Assembly (NCBI RefSeq): GCF_000172415.1
Contig: NZ_ABLD01000001.1
Span: 310,001 to 374,000 of the forward strand
Reading direction: 5' to 3'
DNA: 64,000 nucleotides
From: Paraburkholderia graminis C4D1M
GTDB taxonomy: Bacteria; Pseudomonadota; Gammaproteobacteria; Burkholderiales; Burkholderiaceae
This document shows positions 17,809-26,866 of the stretch, piece by piece. Within the stretch, counting starts at the first letter, position 1; each line of letters begins with the position of its first letter. Under the pieces are notes generated by a model. That model saw only the letters and a list, made by a program, of their open reading frames with translations, ran no database searches and had not been told where the DNA came from. Both the position numbers and the translations under genes were made by a program.

Positions 17809-18051
17809 ATGACTACCTGTCAGCAATGTGGTGGCCAAGGAAAAATCAAGTGCGAAAAATGTGGCGGGACGGGAAAGCTGCAGATAACCGAAATTGAGAC
17901 TGTTTCAGACGTGTCTCGCACGTCCAACACCATCACGTGCCCAAAATGCGACGGAGAGCGCTGGCAGCTCTGCACACGATGTTACGGTTCCGGAGAAGTC
18001 CATGATAACGAGACCTCCGATATTTTCGACCCCGAAGGCAGAGATACTTGA
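17809..18051 (+). CDS. DnaJ-type zinc-finger small protein
   Basis: The 80-residue protein has four CxxCxG-type motifs: CQQCGGQG (4-11), CEKCGGTG (14-21), CPKCDGE (44-50) and CTRCYGSG (55-62). These pair as the two zinc sites of the DnaJ/Hsp40 cysteine-rich domain, without a J domain or substrate-binding domain. Such stand-alone domains can act as redox or chaperone accessory proteins. The ATG at 17809 has a strong GGAGGGGAG ribosome binding site. No operon partner is obvious. Confidence 0.85.
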   Translation: MTTCQQCGGQGKIKCEKCGGTGKLQITEIETVSDVSRTSNTITCPKCDGERWQLCTRCYGSGEVHDNETSDIFDPEGRDT

Positions 18052-18139
18052 CTTCCTCAGGAGAACGTCAGGAAGCCTCAATTGGCAGTTGCACGTGGCC
18101 GACATCCAGAACTGAAGCCCGGCAGCTGTGTTTCGGCTC

Positions 18140-18502
18140 TCAGTTCCCTGTCCGCTTCAGCCGCTTCGCGGCGTCCGGCGGCGGCGCATCGCACGCGAAA
18201 CTTTGGGCGGTCAGTGCGTCGGAATACACGGTCCAGCCGGCCGTATCGGTCGTGCGCACGCGGACTGACCTTTCGACCGTTGGCCGGTCGCCGCGGCGAT
18301 AGAGACACGGGTGGCGCGTAGTTGAAATCGAGGAAGCAGACCGAACACGCGTAGGGACGAGGTGCTCTCTGTCCGTGCCATAGCGCCGGAGAATTTTTCC
18401 TGACGACGCACAACTGTGCTTAAGGGCGCTGTCATCGGGCGGGACTAAAACGCCACGACGCTTCAGTAGACGCAGACAAGCGATGCATTGAGCTCGACCC
18501 CG
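18140..18502 (-). pseudogene. Coding-like remnant without a start codon
   Basis: A minus-strand frame is open for about 120 codons to the TGA at 18142-18140. Its last 40 codons have strong G/C third positions and a plausible protein end (TDTAGWTVYSDALTAQSFAC, then PDAAKRLKR). No ATG lies in frame. It could be the 3' end of a gene whose front is lost, or chance openness in GC-rich DNA. Confidence 0.3.
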
Positions 18503-18562
18503 TCATGCCAATGCTCGCTTCATCGTTGCGCGCAGCGGCGAGATTGAGACGACCCGCTTGAG

Positions 18563-19187
18563 CTCCTACGGCAAACCTGGGCGAGCAGCGCGACTAGTTC
18601 ACTACTGCCGAATGGTTTTGCAACGATTGGCACCCGGTACGCCGCGCTCTGTCCAATTCGTCGGTATATCCGGTCATGAGCGCTATCGTCTGGTGAGGTC
18701 TGTTCTGCTTTGCTCACTCCGTAAGGTCGATGCCGTTGGTCTTTTCGGGCATCTGTACGTCGGAAAGGACGAGCTCGTAACGCGCTCCAGACTGCAGGAC
18801 CACTAGCGCATCGTCAGATGCTTGCGACATGCGTTGCCGTGGGTCCATGGATTCAAGAACAGCCTCCAATGCGGCAGCGACGCCGTGATTGTGCTCCATT
18901 GGCAAGACGCGTCTCGATGCGGTGCCCAGTGAAGGGCCCTCAGTCGGAGAACCGACCTGTGGCGGCAGTTTCTGCCCAATGGACCTTGGTAAGAAGAGCT
19001 GCACCGTCGTATCTTCTCCGAGTGACGTGGCCAACGCATCTTGACGCCAAATGCGCGTGACTAGCGGACGTAGGACGGAGAGCGGCTCCCAGAGCAGCCG
19101 CGCTGGTTCCGGTGGTGTCGATGATTGCGGTTCGGCCGGATGCATTCCTCTTTCCGATGTTCTGTACACGCGCCGACAGAGGCCCAA
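18563..19187 (-). pseudogene. Decayed hybrid-kinase C-terminus and receiver domain
   Basis: Pieces in different minus-strand frames rebuild the end of a kinase like the one at 14659-16905. GEDTTVQLFLPRS is an ATPase-domain end. YELVLSDVQMPEKTNGIDL is a receiver phosphorylation site. After a stop and a frame change comes IALMTGYTDELDRA, almost the same as IALMTGYADELERA in the intact kinase, and after another shift VPIVAKPFGSSELVALLAQV. At least two frameshifts and a stop make it non-functional. Confidence 0.75.
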
Positions 19188-19397
19188 CGTTGCACCCGTA
19201 AGCGGGCCACGAAAGCCGCCACTGTTGTCGCCACCTTTCGTCCACTAAACAACCTGCATCACCGCCTGCTCCATAACTGCAGTCGCAGGCATTGTGCGTG
19301 CTGACAAACGCTCAGGTGCGGTCAGTCATGTTTGCTAGCGCACGCGCGTAACTCGCCGTCATCTTTGTTAGTCTGCCGGGCTGGGGAGGTACCTACC

Positions 19398-19619
19398 ATG
19401 CACGCCGAACCGGTTGAGTACGCGGGCGCTATCATAATGCCTGTGGCGTCGTTATCGGTACGTGGGTATGTCGCGACTGCTATTGTTACCAATGGGGTCG
19501 GCAAACAGCGCATCTATGGGCCGTTGAAATATTTCTGTAGTGAGAAAGCGGCGTGTGAATACGCGGTTTCTTACGCGAAGGCCCGGCTGGACCGCCGATG
19601 GGGACGGAGCGAAAGGTGA
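19398..19619 (+). CDS. Small hypothetical protein related to the 3753-3983 product
   Basis: The 73-residue protein starts at ATG 19398, well placed after GGGGAGG. It has a beta-rich front (MHAEPVEYAGAIIMPVASLS) and a helical end (SEKAACEYAVSYAKARLDRR). The last part aligns in pattern with the SEEDAQLAGLEWARAWVD end of the gene at 3753-3983, so they are probably distant members of one small family. Function unknown. Confidence 0.6.
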   Translation: MHAEPVEYAGAIIMPVASLSVRGYVATAIVTNGVGKQRIYGPLKYFCSEKAACEYAVSYAKARLDRRWGRSER

Positions 19620-19805
19620 GATTGCAACCGGCGTTGTCTGCCCAGACGATGCCCGTTTGGCGAAGACAAACCCACCGACAAATCGGCCGACACCGGGCCG
19701 ACGACGGAGAGCCCGTAGCCCGGCGGTCCTGCTGGGGCCTCTTGACGTCGCTCCCTATCCGAGGCTTCGAATCGCCATCATCGGGGGATATGCACTACAA
19801 GCGGT

Positions 19806-20096
19806 GTGAGTCGCAAAGTGTCAACGAGGCTCGACTTGAAACCAGGTCTCATAGCCAAACTAAAGGCTCAACTAACGGTAGCTGTCATTGCGGCCTCCAT
19901 CGCCGAGACCAGCGCGATAGTGCTTTCACTTGTTGTCGACCTGAACGCAGGCGCCGTTCCCCGACTGCTCTCGTTCTGTATGGTGCGGCAACCGTGTTGC
20001 TCGGTTACCGATGGGTGCTTTCTGACGCACGTCGAGCATTCGACGCAGCGCTTCGACAACGCCATGTCGTTGTTGAAGGATGCCCGCCGCGCATAA
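19806..20096 (+). pseudogene. Probable frameshifted small membrane protein
   Basis: From GTG 19806 one frame encodes a hydrophobic segment (LTVAVIAASIAETSAIVLSL). After about 19960 the coherent sequence moves to another frame (TALVLYGAATVLLGYRWVL, then SDARRAFDAALRQR), which looks like a second membrane helix and an amphipathic tail. Together they would form a protein of about 90 residues with two membrane segments. The join requires a frameshift, so this is probably a dead gene; no homologue is recognised. Confidence 0.4.
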
Positions 20097-20505
20097 TCTC
20101 AATTCGTCCAACCTTTCGTGGGCGCTGGCTTGCATGCCTGCACATTCGCTTGCATCCCGAACTTGGCGACGACAAGGAGAGGTGACGCCGCATGTACCGC
20201 CTGTGCGTGGTTGCCGGATGAATAGCCGGCTTGGTCAGCTTGGGGCCGGCGGTTTGAAGACGATTCACCGGCGCCACGATACGGTCGGCCCTCCTCCGAG
20301 TTCCTCCTTTCGCAACCACACATTCCATGCTGGAAGAAGCGGCGTTGCCGCCCTCGCTTGCGAGTGCGGCGTGTGGCGGTGCACTAGCGAGATGCACGTC
20401 GCTCGAGGTGGCAACGGAGCCTGCCGGCTTCCAGTAGCGGCTCTCCGCCACGCGCACGACTAGGCACGTCCCATGCGCCTGTAAAGTAGCCAAGCGAGGA
20501 AGTCC
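20097..20505. other. Gene-free stretch before the receiver gene
   Basis: No frame here has a good start or plausible protein. The ribosome binding site of the following gene (AGCGAGGAAGTCC) is at its end. Confidence 0.45.
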
Positions 20506-20850
20506 ATGAGCAGAATACTGTTGGTCGGCAAAGAGCCCAATCTGATTGAGGACCTGCGCGTTTGTCTGGAGTTGAGGGGGCATCACACCATGACGGCGCT
20601 GGATGGCTTGGAGGCCTTGGAGATGGTATCGGGAAGACTCCCGGACGTGGTTGTCACGGACTCGAAGATGCTCGACAAACTCGCCTTAAGCAAGCTGCTA
20701 CGACACGCGGACCCGGGCAAAGGGCTTCCTGTCATCCTGTTATCCGACGGCCCGCAGCCAACAGACCGGCACGCGCCCCGTTTCGATGCGTATGTTCAGA
20801 AGCCGGTGGTCGTGGAGCAGTTATTAACGCTGGTTTCACAACTGACTTGA
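20506..20850 (+). CDS. Single-domain response regulator (receiver only)
   Basis: The 114-residue protein is a CheY-like receiver: MSRILLVGKEPNLIEDLR, phospho-acceptor Asp at 52 in VVVTDSKM, PVILLSDG with the switch Ser, and the conserved Lys in YVQKPV. The usual acidic pair after strand 1 is reduced to one Glu (GKEPN), so metal binding and phosphorylation may be weakened. There is no output domain. Its likely partner is a hybrid kinase such as the one at 14659-16905. GAGGAAG precedes the ATG. Confidence 0.85.
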   Translation: MSRILLVGKEPNLIEDLRVCLELRGHHTMTALDGLEALEMVSGRLPDVVVTDSKMLDKLALSKLLRHADPGKGLPVILLSDGPQPTDRHAPRFDAYVQKPVVVEQLLTLVSQLT

Positions 20851-21155
20851 TAGTCGCAGAATCGGCGCCAGTACCGCGCTAACGGCCGAGGCGGCTCAAA
20901 GCAAAACGCGCACCCTGCGAGGCACGCGAGGGCTGGACATTGGCGCGCACTCGAGAGCTGCGCGTTCAAAGTTCGGAAGCTGGCGGAATCTTCTGCGCAC
21001 GACACAGTGACTAACGGGCCGCGTGGAACCGCTAACGCCGTTCGAACGGGTCGTTCATACTAAACGACATATCCGCATCGCCGGCAGGGCAACGGGACAC
21101 TGGATGGGCGCGACACACCCATCGCATGCCCTTGTTGCCAGCCCGAATGGGCCCG
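20851..21155. other. Gene-free stretch after the receiver gene
   Basis: No supported gene is visible. The region ends in a hairpin (21156-21180). Confidence 0.45.
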
Positions 21156-21180
21156 CCGCAAATCTTGCGGGCCTCCTTTT
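21156..21180 (+). terminator. Intrinsic terminator candidate
   Basis: CCGCAA-ATC-TTGCGG forms a six-pair stem; outer bases may pair further as GCCCGC with GCGGGC. It is followed by a TTTTT run at 21177-21181. It could end transcripts coming from the receiver gene at 20506-20850; the minus-strand gene ends 25 bases beyond. Confidence 0.55.
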
Positions 21181-21204
21181 TGGTTGTACACCTGAATTTA
21201 CCGT

Positions 21205-21462
21205 TCACGGTGCCTTTTCGCCCAGCGGCTCGTCGCCGGGAGACGGCTCCGGAGGTGTCTCCTCGTCGGGAACGTCTTCGTCCGGTTCGGTTCCCGGCAC
21301 GTCGCTGTCCGTCTGCGTTCCAGCGTTCTCGTCTGCTCCGATTTTGGTCGCTCCACCTGTCGACGGCGGGTCGCTCGCGGGAAACGTATCTTCGACTGCT
21401 GCATCGACGTCCTTCTCGGATTTGTCGTCGGGCGCGCGCTGCTCGGTAGGTTGTGTAGCCAT
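21205..21462 (-). CDS. Small acidic disordered protein with FPASDPPS motif
   Basis: The 85-residue protein starts at ATG 21462-21460 after AGGAG. It is strongly acidic and rich in Pro, Thr, Asp and Glu, so probably unfolded. The motif VEDTFPASDPPSTGG (about 20-34) occurs in many small proteins of Burkholderiales and rhizobia, which supports this as a real gene. Function unknown; stress-related expression is often suggested for the family but nothing here shows it. Confidence 0.7.
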   Translation of the reverse strand: MATQPTEQRAPDDKSEKDVDAAVEDTFPASDPPSTGGATKIGADENAGTQTDSDVPGTEPDEDVPDEETPPEPSPGDEPLGEKAP

Positions 21463-21762
21463 TTTGACGCTCCTGTTGATGTGTGTTCCAACATATGCGC
21501 AACGGCTGTTCCCAAAACGGCGCCAGCTCGCGCGACAACATGAGAGCGATGGGAAGCCTGCGTTACGGGGCGCCGAGTGGCGCGGCTTCCGACAACGACA
21601 CCTTGGAAGCAAAGGCTCGGGCACTCGAAGGCTTGTATGCCGGAGACTTCTCAAACGCGCTTCTTGCCGCGTAATGGTTTCGGGCTGAAACCTTTGGATA
21701 CCAATGTGCCATGATGGGCTTCGACAGATGCCCAACGGCGGTCACGGAATAAAGGAGGTCTG

Positions 21763-22452
21763 ATGCGTTCGAGGCAGTGTCTGGACCTGCTGGTGTACAT
21801 GGCAGCCTTCGTTTCGACACTAGTATGGGCGCGAGACATTGAATGCGCGGCAACCCGCCCGTCAGTCGGGCGCGTCGTCTGTGACCACGCCATTCGCAGC
21901 GACGAGCGCCACGATATCGTCGCTGAGCCGCAGGCGCTGCTCCGCGGCGGGAAGCTAGCCGCGCGACTCACCCAATGGAGACAACGCAGGAGCGCCTGCG
22001 CCGACATCCTTTGCATTAACACGGCGTTCGGACGAGGGAAAATCCAAACCAAAGCCGTTGAATCGAACACTGCGGCTGCGCCCGCTGCGGACATGGCCTC
22101 CGTATCACAACCGGCTCCTGTTGCAGCTGCATCTGGTGCAGACGCTGTTATGTCAGACGGCGACAGTCTTCCTGCATCTGCAGCATCGCCGCCGTCTGGA
22201 GCCTCCCAGGCGCTTCAAGGCAGCGAGGCCGGCGCCACGCTGCCGCAAGCTGCCGCGAGTAATGCCCCGTCGCCAGGGGTCACCTCTTCCGGAAACCGCA
22301 TGAACGCGTCTAGCCGCGGAATCCGGCTGACCGGAGTGCTAACAGTGCTGATTGTTATCGCAATCATACTCAGCGTATTCATCATCCGTCGGAACAAGGC
22401 GCTGGGGATAACGACCAATTACCGACGGGCAGGCGGTAAGAAGAGGCGTTGA
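21763..22452 (+). CDS. Exported protein with LprI-like domain and C-terminal membrane anchor
   Basis: The 229-residue product has an N-terminal signal segment (LLVYMAAFVSTLVWA), then a Cys-containing domain (about 28-95) whose TRPSVGRVVCDHAI, WRQRRSACADILCINTAFG pattern resembles LprI/DUF1311 lysozyme-inhibitor-like domains. A long Ala/Ser/Pro-rich linker (about 100-185) leads to a transmembrane helix (LTVLIVIAIILSVFII, about 196-211) and a basic tail (GKKRR). It is therefore probably anchored in the inner membrane with the domain in the periplasm. GGAGG precedes the ATG. Confidence 0.65.
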   Translation: MRSRQCLDLLVYMAAFVSTLVWARDIECAATRPSVGRVVCDHAIRSDERHDIVAEPQALLRGGKLAARLTQWRQRRSACADILCINTAFGRGKIQTKAVESNTAAAPAADMASVSQPAPVAAASGADAVMSDGDSLPASAASPPSGASQALQGSEAGATLPQAAASNAPSPGVTSSGNRMNASSRGIRLTGVLTVLIVIAIILSVFIIRRNKALGITTNYRRAGGKKRR

Positions 22453-23219
22453 CCGACGCTAGCCGGATATGTGACGCGCGCGTTCATTGCGCCGGCCTGC
22501 ATGAAGCCCGACCCGTTCCCCTTGGCACCGTATGAAGGGGAGCGCGAGGAGTAGCAGAACGCAGTCGCCGCCATCCGCATAGACGTCGTCTCTTCTTGCA
22601 CGCTGGAACAGCACTCTTCTCGCTTTAAACAACACCGTCGGCGTTTCATGAATGCATCAGGCCAACAAGAGCTTGGCGTCCTTTCAGGTAAGCCGACCGA
22701 AGATGGAGGAGCGCTAATCGACGATTTCGCTTTTCATAAGTGCAACGTTTCCCGACTGCGAGCGAGCGCTCAACAATGAGAAGGGTTCCATTCGCGATAT
22801 GGCGGTGTCTGACGAAGCGATGGCGAACGTCGCATGATTTTTTGACGCGTCTCGTATCGGGGATGAAATGTTTCGAGCCATATTCCATTCGTCCCGAAGA
22901 GCCGTCCCAGCCGGCATCGGTCGGGTCTCCATTTGAGACTGCATTGCAATGCGTCTGTGGACGCGCCCACGCGGCCCGCTTTACGGGCCGGAGAATTTGT
23001 TGCAAAAGACGTGACACGGACAGGAAGTTGGCACCGACTGTGCATACGCTGAGCGCACTTTCGTCTTGTCCCTTTGGTCAGTTGTGCCGTTGCGCTTTTC
23101 AACATACGAAAATGGCCAAAAGCGAGGGCACTAGAACTGGCGGTAAACAAGCGCGGGGTCCTCCAGCTTGCCGTCAGTTTGCGCATGGCTACCGGAGATG
23201 CGATTGGCAAAGGGGCTGA
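22453..23219. other. Long stretch without a convincing gene
   Basis: Several short plus-strand frames look partly coding (for example MAVSDEAMANVA at about 22800), but each is broken by stops and none joins into a recognisable protein. This may be old pseudogene material. Confidence 0.4.
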
Positions 23220-25127
23220 ATGCAGCAGCTTCAGCAGACCTTCTCGCAATGCGAACAAATCAGGCAAGGGTGGAAGATGGATGACGACGGGGCTCCAACG
23301 CTAACCGCAGTGCCGATTGACACACGTAACCAGATGCGCGTGGTTACCATCGCTGCCATCGCATCTTTCTGTCTCGTAGTTGTTAGTGGTCAGTTGAAGA
23401 CAATGGCGGGTGAAATCGTTGCGGTGTGGATAGCCGCCGGCTACCTGCTCGGGCACCTGCTGACAGTTCCTCGACACCGCAAAGCATCCGTCCTTATTGG
23501 TGGGTTCGTGGGCAATCTTGCGGCAAATCTGCTGGGAGGAGAAAGTCTCTACGTGTCCCTATCGTTTACCGCTTGCGGGTTAATTGAGGTATGTGCGGCG
23601 GCCTTGCTCTTGCCCCAGGTTCATTCGGCCAATGAACTGATAGTCCCTAGAATCCTTTTCCGCTTCGTCATCATCGCAGGGATTTTTGCACCACTTATTT
23701 CAGGGCTTGCTGCTGTACTTCTGCTTGAGGGGGTCTTTACAACACACCCCTTCTCTTCTTTCTCCAACTGGGTCATATCTGATTCGCTAGGTATTCTGAT
23801 ATTCACGCCGGTAACCATCAACATGATATCGGGAGAGTGGCGCAGTTTTCTGCAGCCCGGTAGCCGGGCGAAGTCTGTAGCTCTATTATTGTTGGTTGGC
23901 TGCGTTACCGCACTGATATTTGGACAGAACACTCACTCTCTGCTTTACTGGGTTCTGCCTCCTCTCGCCCTGTTAGCATTTCACGCAGAGCTTTCCACGG
24001 TCCTCCTGGGGATACTTATCTGCATCAGCATTGCGGTGCCGTTCACGGTGCGAGGCACGGGTCCGCTGTGGTTGATTGGATTTCATACGATGGAGGAGCG
24101 GATACTGGCCCTTCAGGTCTTCACGCTAGCCGCATTGTCAATCGTGCTACCCATTACGGCATTGGAGGTTCAGCGACATCGCCTTCTTGTCCTGCTCACG
24201 GACGGACAACGCCAATTTCGCACCTTGGCTGAACACACTGAAGAAGTCATCCTGCAGCTCGACCCCGACGGCGTCTTTCAATACGTATCACCCCGGGTGA
24301 CGTCGGTTCTCGGCTTCTCTGCATCGCATCTCGTCGGAGCACACATATCCGGGCTATTGCACCGAGACGATGTAGCACGTGTTCAACTCGCAATGAGGCA
24401 AGCGGCCTCGGTGCAATCGAACGAGTCAGTTCAGTATCGTATTCGCCGCAAAGACGGCTCTCTTATCTGGGTGCGAAGCTTCATGGCTGCCATGCCAGTG
24501 GGACCGGGAGACAACAAGCCATCCCTGTTGTTCACGCTCAGAGACATTGACGAGCATATTCTTGCGCAGCAGCAACGCGATGCCGAGCAACGGAGACTCG
24601 AAGATTTGGCCTACATCGACAGTCTGACAGGACTCTGGAACAGGCGGTACTTCGACGTCGAATTCGCGCGGAGGCTCATGGCTACACCGGAGAATGGCGA
24701 TGACCTGATGATGGCGGTCCTGTTTATCGACGTGGACTATTTCAAGCAGTTCAACGACCGTTATGGCCATCAGCGAGGCGATGAATGTTTGCGGACGGTG
24801 GCAAAGCACATACAAACCGGGATTAGAAAGGTTGACCTCCCGGCTCGTTACGGCGGCGAAGAGTTCGTCGTCCTCCTCAAGGAGTGCTCGCTTGCCGTAG
24901 CGACCCGGACGGCGGAACGAATTCGCGGCGGAATCGAGGCGCTTTCTATTAGTCACGATTCCAGCCCGTTTAGCAAAGTCACGGTCAGCATCGGCATTGT
25001 GCACACGACCGACCTTGAAACGAGTGATGCAGCTGACCTGCTCCGCGCAGCCGACGCGGCACTGTATGAAGCCAAGCGCCTTGGCAGGAACCGGGTGTTC
25101 CATTGGCAAGGTCATCTCGCCGCGTGA
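23220..25127 (+). CDS. MASE1-PAS-GGDEF diguanylate cyclase
   Basis: The 635-residue membrane protein makes c-di-GMP. About eight hydrophobic segments (40-320) form a MASE1 sensor (SGQLKTMAGEIVAVWIAAGY). A PAS domain (about 335-455, LAEHTEEVILQLDPDGVFQY) follows, then a GGDEF domain with GGEEF at about 545-549 and an intact RxxD inhibitory site (RKVD, about 536-539). An EAL domain is absent. It should be an active cyclase under product inhibition. The start at 23220 follows AAAGGGG; an ATG 19 codons later is also possible. Confidence 0.92.
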   Translation: MQQLQQTFSQCEQIRQGWKMDDDGAPTLTAVPIDTRNQMRVVTIAAIASFCLVVVSGQLKTMAGEIVAVWIAAGYLLGHLLTVPRHRKASVLIGGFVGNLAANLLGGESLYVSLSFTACGLIEVCAAALLLPQVHSANELIVPRILFRFVIIAGIFAPLISGLAAVLLLEGVFTTHPFSSFSNWVISDSLGILIFTPVTINMISGEWRSFLQPGSRAKSVALLLLVGCVTALIFGQNTHSLLYWVLPPLALLAFHAELSTVLLGILICISIAVPFTVRGTGPLWLIGFHTMEERILALQVFTLAALSIVLPITALEVQRHRLLVLLTDGQRQFRTLAEHTEEVILQLDPDGVFQYVSPRVTSVLGFSASHLVGAHISGLLHRDDVARVQLAMRQAASVQSNESVQYRIRRKDGSLIWVRSFMAAMPVGPGDNKPSLLFTLRDIDEHILAQQQRDAEQRRLEDLAYIDSLTGLWNRRYFDVEFARRLMATPENGDDLMMAVLFIDVDYFKQFNDRYGHQRGDECLRTVAKHIQTGIRKVDLPARYGGEEFVVLLKECSLAVATRTAERIRGGIEALSISHDSSPFSKVTVSIGIVHTTDLETSDAADLLRAADAALYEAKRLGRNRVFHWQGHLAA

Positions 25128-25193
25128 AGCCCCGGAACGTTTTTCTGCAAGCGGCGCTCATTAGTCTGCCTCTGTAGTTACCCCTACCCGCAA

Positions 25194-25283
25194 GACCCGA
25201 GCGTGGGCACGTTTGAGGCCCGCAAGTTGAGCGTCCTCCTCGCTTTGGACATGGCCCGGGACACCCGATGCTTCCATTGACTT
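25194..25283 (-). pseudogene. Remnant of the 3753-3983 gene family
   Basis: Bases here match the 3' part of the gene at 3753-3983 (about 3768-3861), for example GCGTCCTCCTC and CCCGATGC, with substitutions and small indels. Only the C-terminal part of the reading frame is represented and it is disrupted. The match stops abruptly at about 25283, where a different remnant begins. Confidence 0.7.
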
Positions 25284-25498
25284 ACCGGAACTGCATGCGT
25301 GTCTGGTCGCAGCGCATCTGCTTGCCCGGCAGATGACGGCGAATGGCTCTCGGTCTCGAATGTCGTCGAGTCAACGCTGCTCTGGCTCAAAACAAACGGA
25401 GGCGGCGCCGACGTGATGCAGCAGGTGATGCTGTCCGCCCAGTGGATATCGCCCGACGTCTCGAGAAGACATTGCAACCGGCCGTGACGCCGAAAAGC
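25284..25498 (+). pseudogene. Decayed copy of the 11119-11481 gene
   Basis: The DNA is nearly the same as about 11157-11372, for example GGTCGCAGCGCATCTGCTTG and GAGAAGACATTGCAACCGGC. Single-base and four-base deletions (ACGGGCG to ACGGCG, CAGGCAGTGG to CAGTGG) break the frame, and both ends of the gene are missing. High DNA identity suggests a recent duplication. It abuts the preceding remnant without a gap. Confidence 0.85.
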
Positions 25499-25658
25499 CA
25501 TGCAGCCGGCCAACTGAAGGGCGGTCGCCAGCAGCGCTCGAACGTCTTTGGCGGCGTAGGTGGTGGGAATTGGCCCTGCGATTCGTGGCACTGAGCGCGC
25601 TCAGTTGCCGTCAGTCGCTGTCCTGACAACGATGCCTTCGTGTTCCACCATCGTTGGC

Positions 25659-26099
25659 CTAAGGCCAGCACCGGGAATCGATGGCTTGCCAGCGCGCCGC
25701 GATATGGTGCTCCGAGGGGTATGCCGCCCGCGCGTATGTCAGGCGTGCAGCGACGAACCTATCGACGGTGTCCAGTAACACCTCGATTGACGCAGGCTTT
25801 CGCAGAAAAGCGGTCCAGCAGCGAATCTCATCGACGGGCTCGGGCATGGCCGACAGCAGGATTACCGGTATTTCGGCAAACGAAGGCATGCATTTCAGAC
25901 GTCGGCATAGCTCCCTGCCGTCCATCTCCGGCATGTGCAAATCCGTGACTACCAGTTCTGGAAAATGTGCAACGGCTTTCGTCAGTGCGTCGCGTCCGTT
26001 CTCCGCCAGCACGACGTGATATCCACGACTTTCCAACGCCAGTTGCAGCGCCCATCGGTTCTGAAAGTCATCGTCGACGAGCAGTACAGCGGACATCAT
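25659..26099 (-). CDS. Response regulator with receiver domain and short tail
   Basis: The 146-residue protein has a complete receiver: acidic triplet DDD at 9-11, phospho-acceptor Asp 53 in VVTDLHMPEMDG, VILLSAMPE, and Lys in FLRKPAS. About 30 further residues after the receiver contain no known output domain. It is the second stand-alone receiver in the window and is probably phosphorylated by a hybrid kinase. No strong ribosome binding site is seen before the double ATG at 26099. Confidence 0.85.
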   Translation of the reverse strand: MMSAVLLVDDDFQNRWALQLALESRGYHVVLAENGRDALTKAVAHFPELVVTDLHMPEMDGRELCRRLKCMPSFAEIPVILLSAMPEPVDEIRCWTAFLRKPASIEVLLDTVDRFVAARLTYARAAYPSEHHIAARWQAIDSRCWP

Positions 26100-26330
26100 G
26101 CGAAATGGTCGAAAAAGCAGTATCCATATTTCGCAAGCCGCGTACCTACGCGCGTTCGCGGCTCGCTCGCTGTTTTAAGCCGGTCCTAAGGTGCTGGCGC
26201 GCCAATGACACTCGCCGCACGGGCTCGCTGATTCGTCTGCAGAATACCGACCCAATGGCGGCGCCATGTCCCGCGCTGCTGGCATATGCGTTGCACATAA
26301 AGCTCCGCACGATTACACATGGAGGACATC

Positions 26331-26798
26331 ATGGGCACATTAGACCCGCAAGGCACCAGCTCGGGAACGGGCGGCGCGGACATTGTAGGCAGCGGGACCG
26401 GAGACGGCCCCGGGCCGGAGGTGATGGCCGCCGCGACGCTCGACGATACGCAGGTGATTTCGTCGGACGGCGAGGACGTGGGCAAAATTTCCGACATCAT
26501 GCTTGACGTACGCAGCGGCAGGATTGCGTACGCAGTACTGTCCGAAGGCGGCTTCCTCGGCATGGGCACGAACCTGCATGCAATACCGTGGAACGCGCTC
26601 ACGCTCGATACCGACGCGAAGTGTTTTCGCGTCAGCATTGATGCTCAACGCATCAAGGACGACCCGGGCTTTGACAAGGACCACTGGCCGTCAATGGCGG
26701 ATACCACTTGGGGCACCACGGTTCATCAGTATTACAACCGCGAACCGTACTGGTCGTCGACCCGCGGCGTAGAAGACTTGCCGCCGAGCGACATCTGA
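26331..26798 (+). CDS. PRC-barrel domain protein
   Basis: The 155-residue product has a Gly/Ser/Thr-rich N-terminus (1-30) and a PRC-barrel domain (about 38-105: DDTQVISSDGEDVGKISDIM, VRSGRIAYAVLSEGG, LHAIPWNAL). The C-terminal TTWGTTVHQYYNREPYW is typical of PRC-barrel stress proteins of proteobacteria. Such proteins are linked to RNA metabolism or stress tolerance, without a defined reaction. ATG 26331 follows GGAGGACATC; the upstream ATG at 26319 overlaps that ribosome binding site and was rejected. Confidence 0.88.
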   Translation: MGTLDPQGTSSGTGGADIVGSGTGDGPGPEVMAAATLDDTQVISSDGEDVGKISDIMLDVRSGRIAYAVLSEGGFLGMGTNLHAIPWNALTLDTDAKCFRVSIDAQRIKDDPGFDKDHWPSMADTTWGTTVHQYYNREPYWSSTRGVEDLPPSDI

Positions 26799-26866
26799 AC
26801 ACGGTTCTCATGGACGCCGGCTCTGCGTGCGCGGAAGCCGGCGTCCGAGTTATCGAGGATGCAATC

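Noticed and set aside
22646..23219. Overlapping frames on both strands as genes
   Set aside because: None has a ribosome binding site or coherent sequence; coding-like bits are broken by stops.
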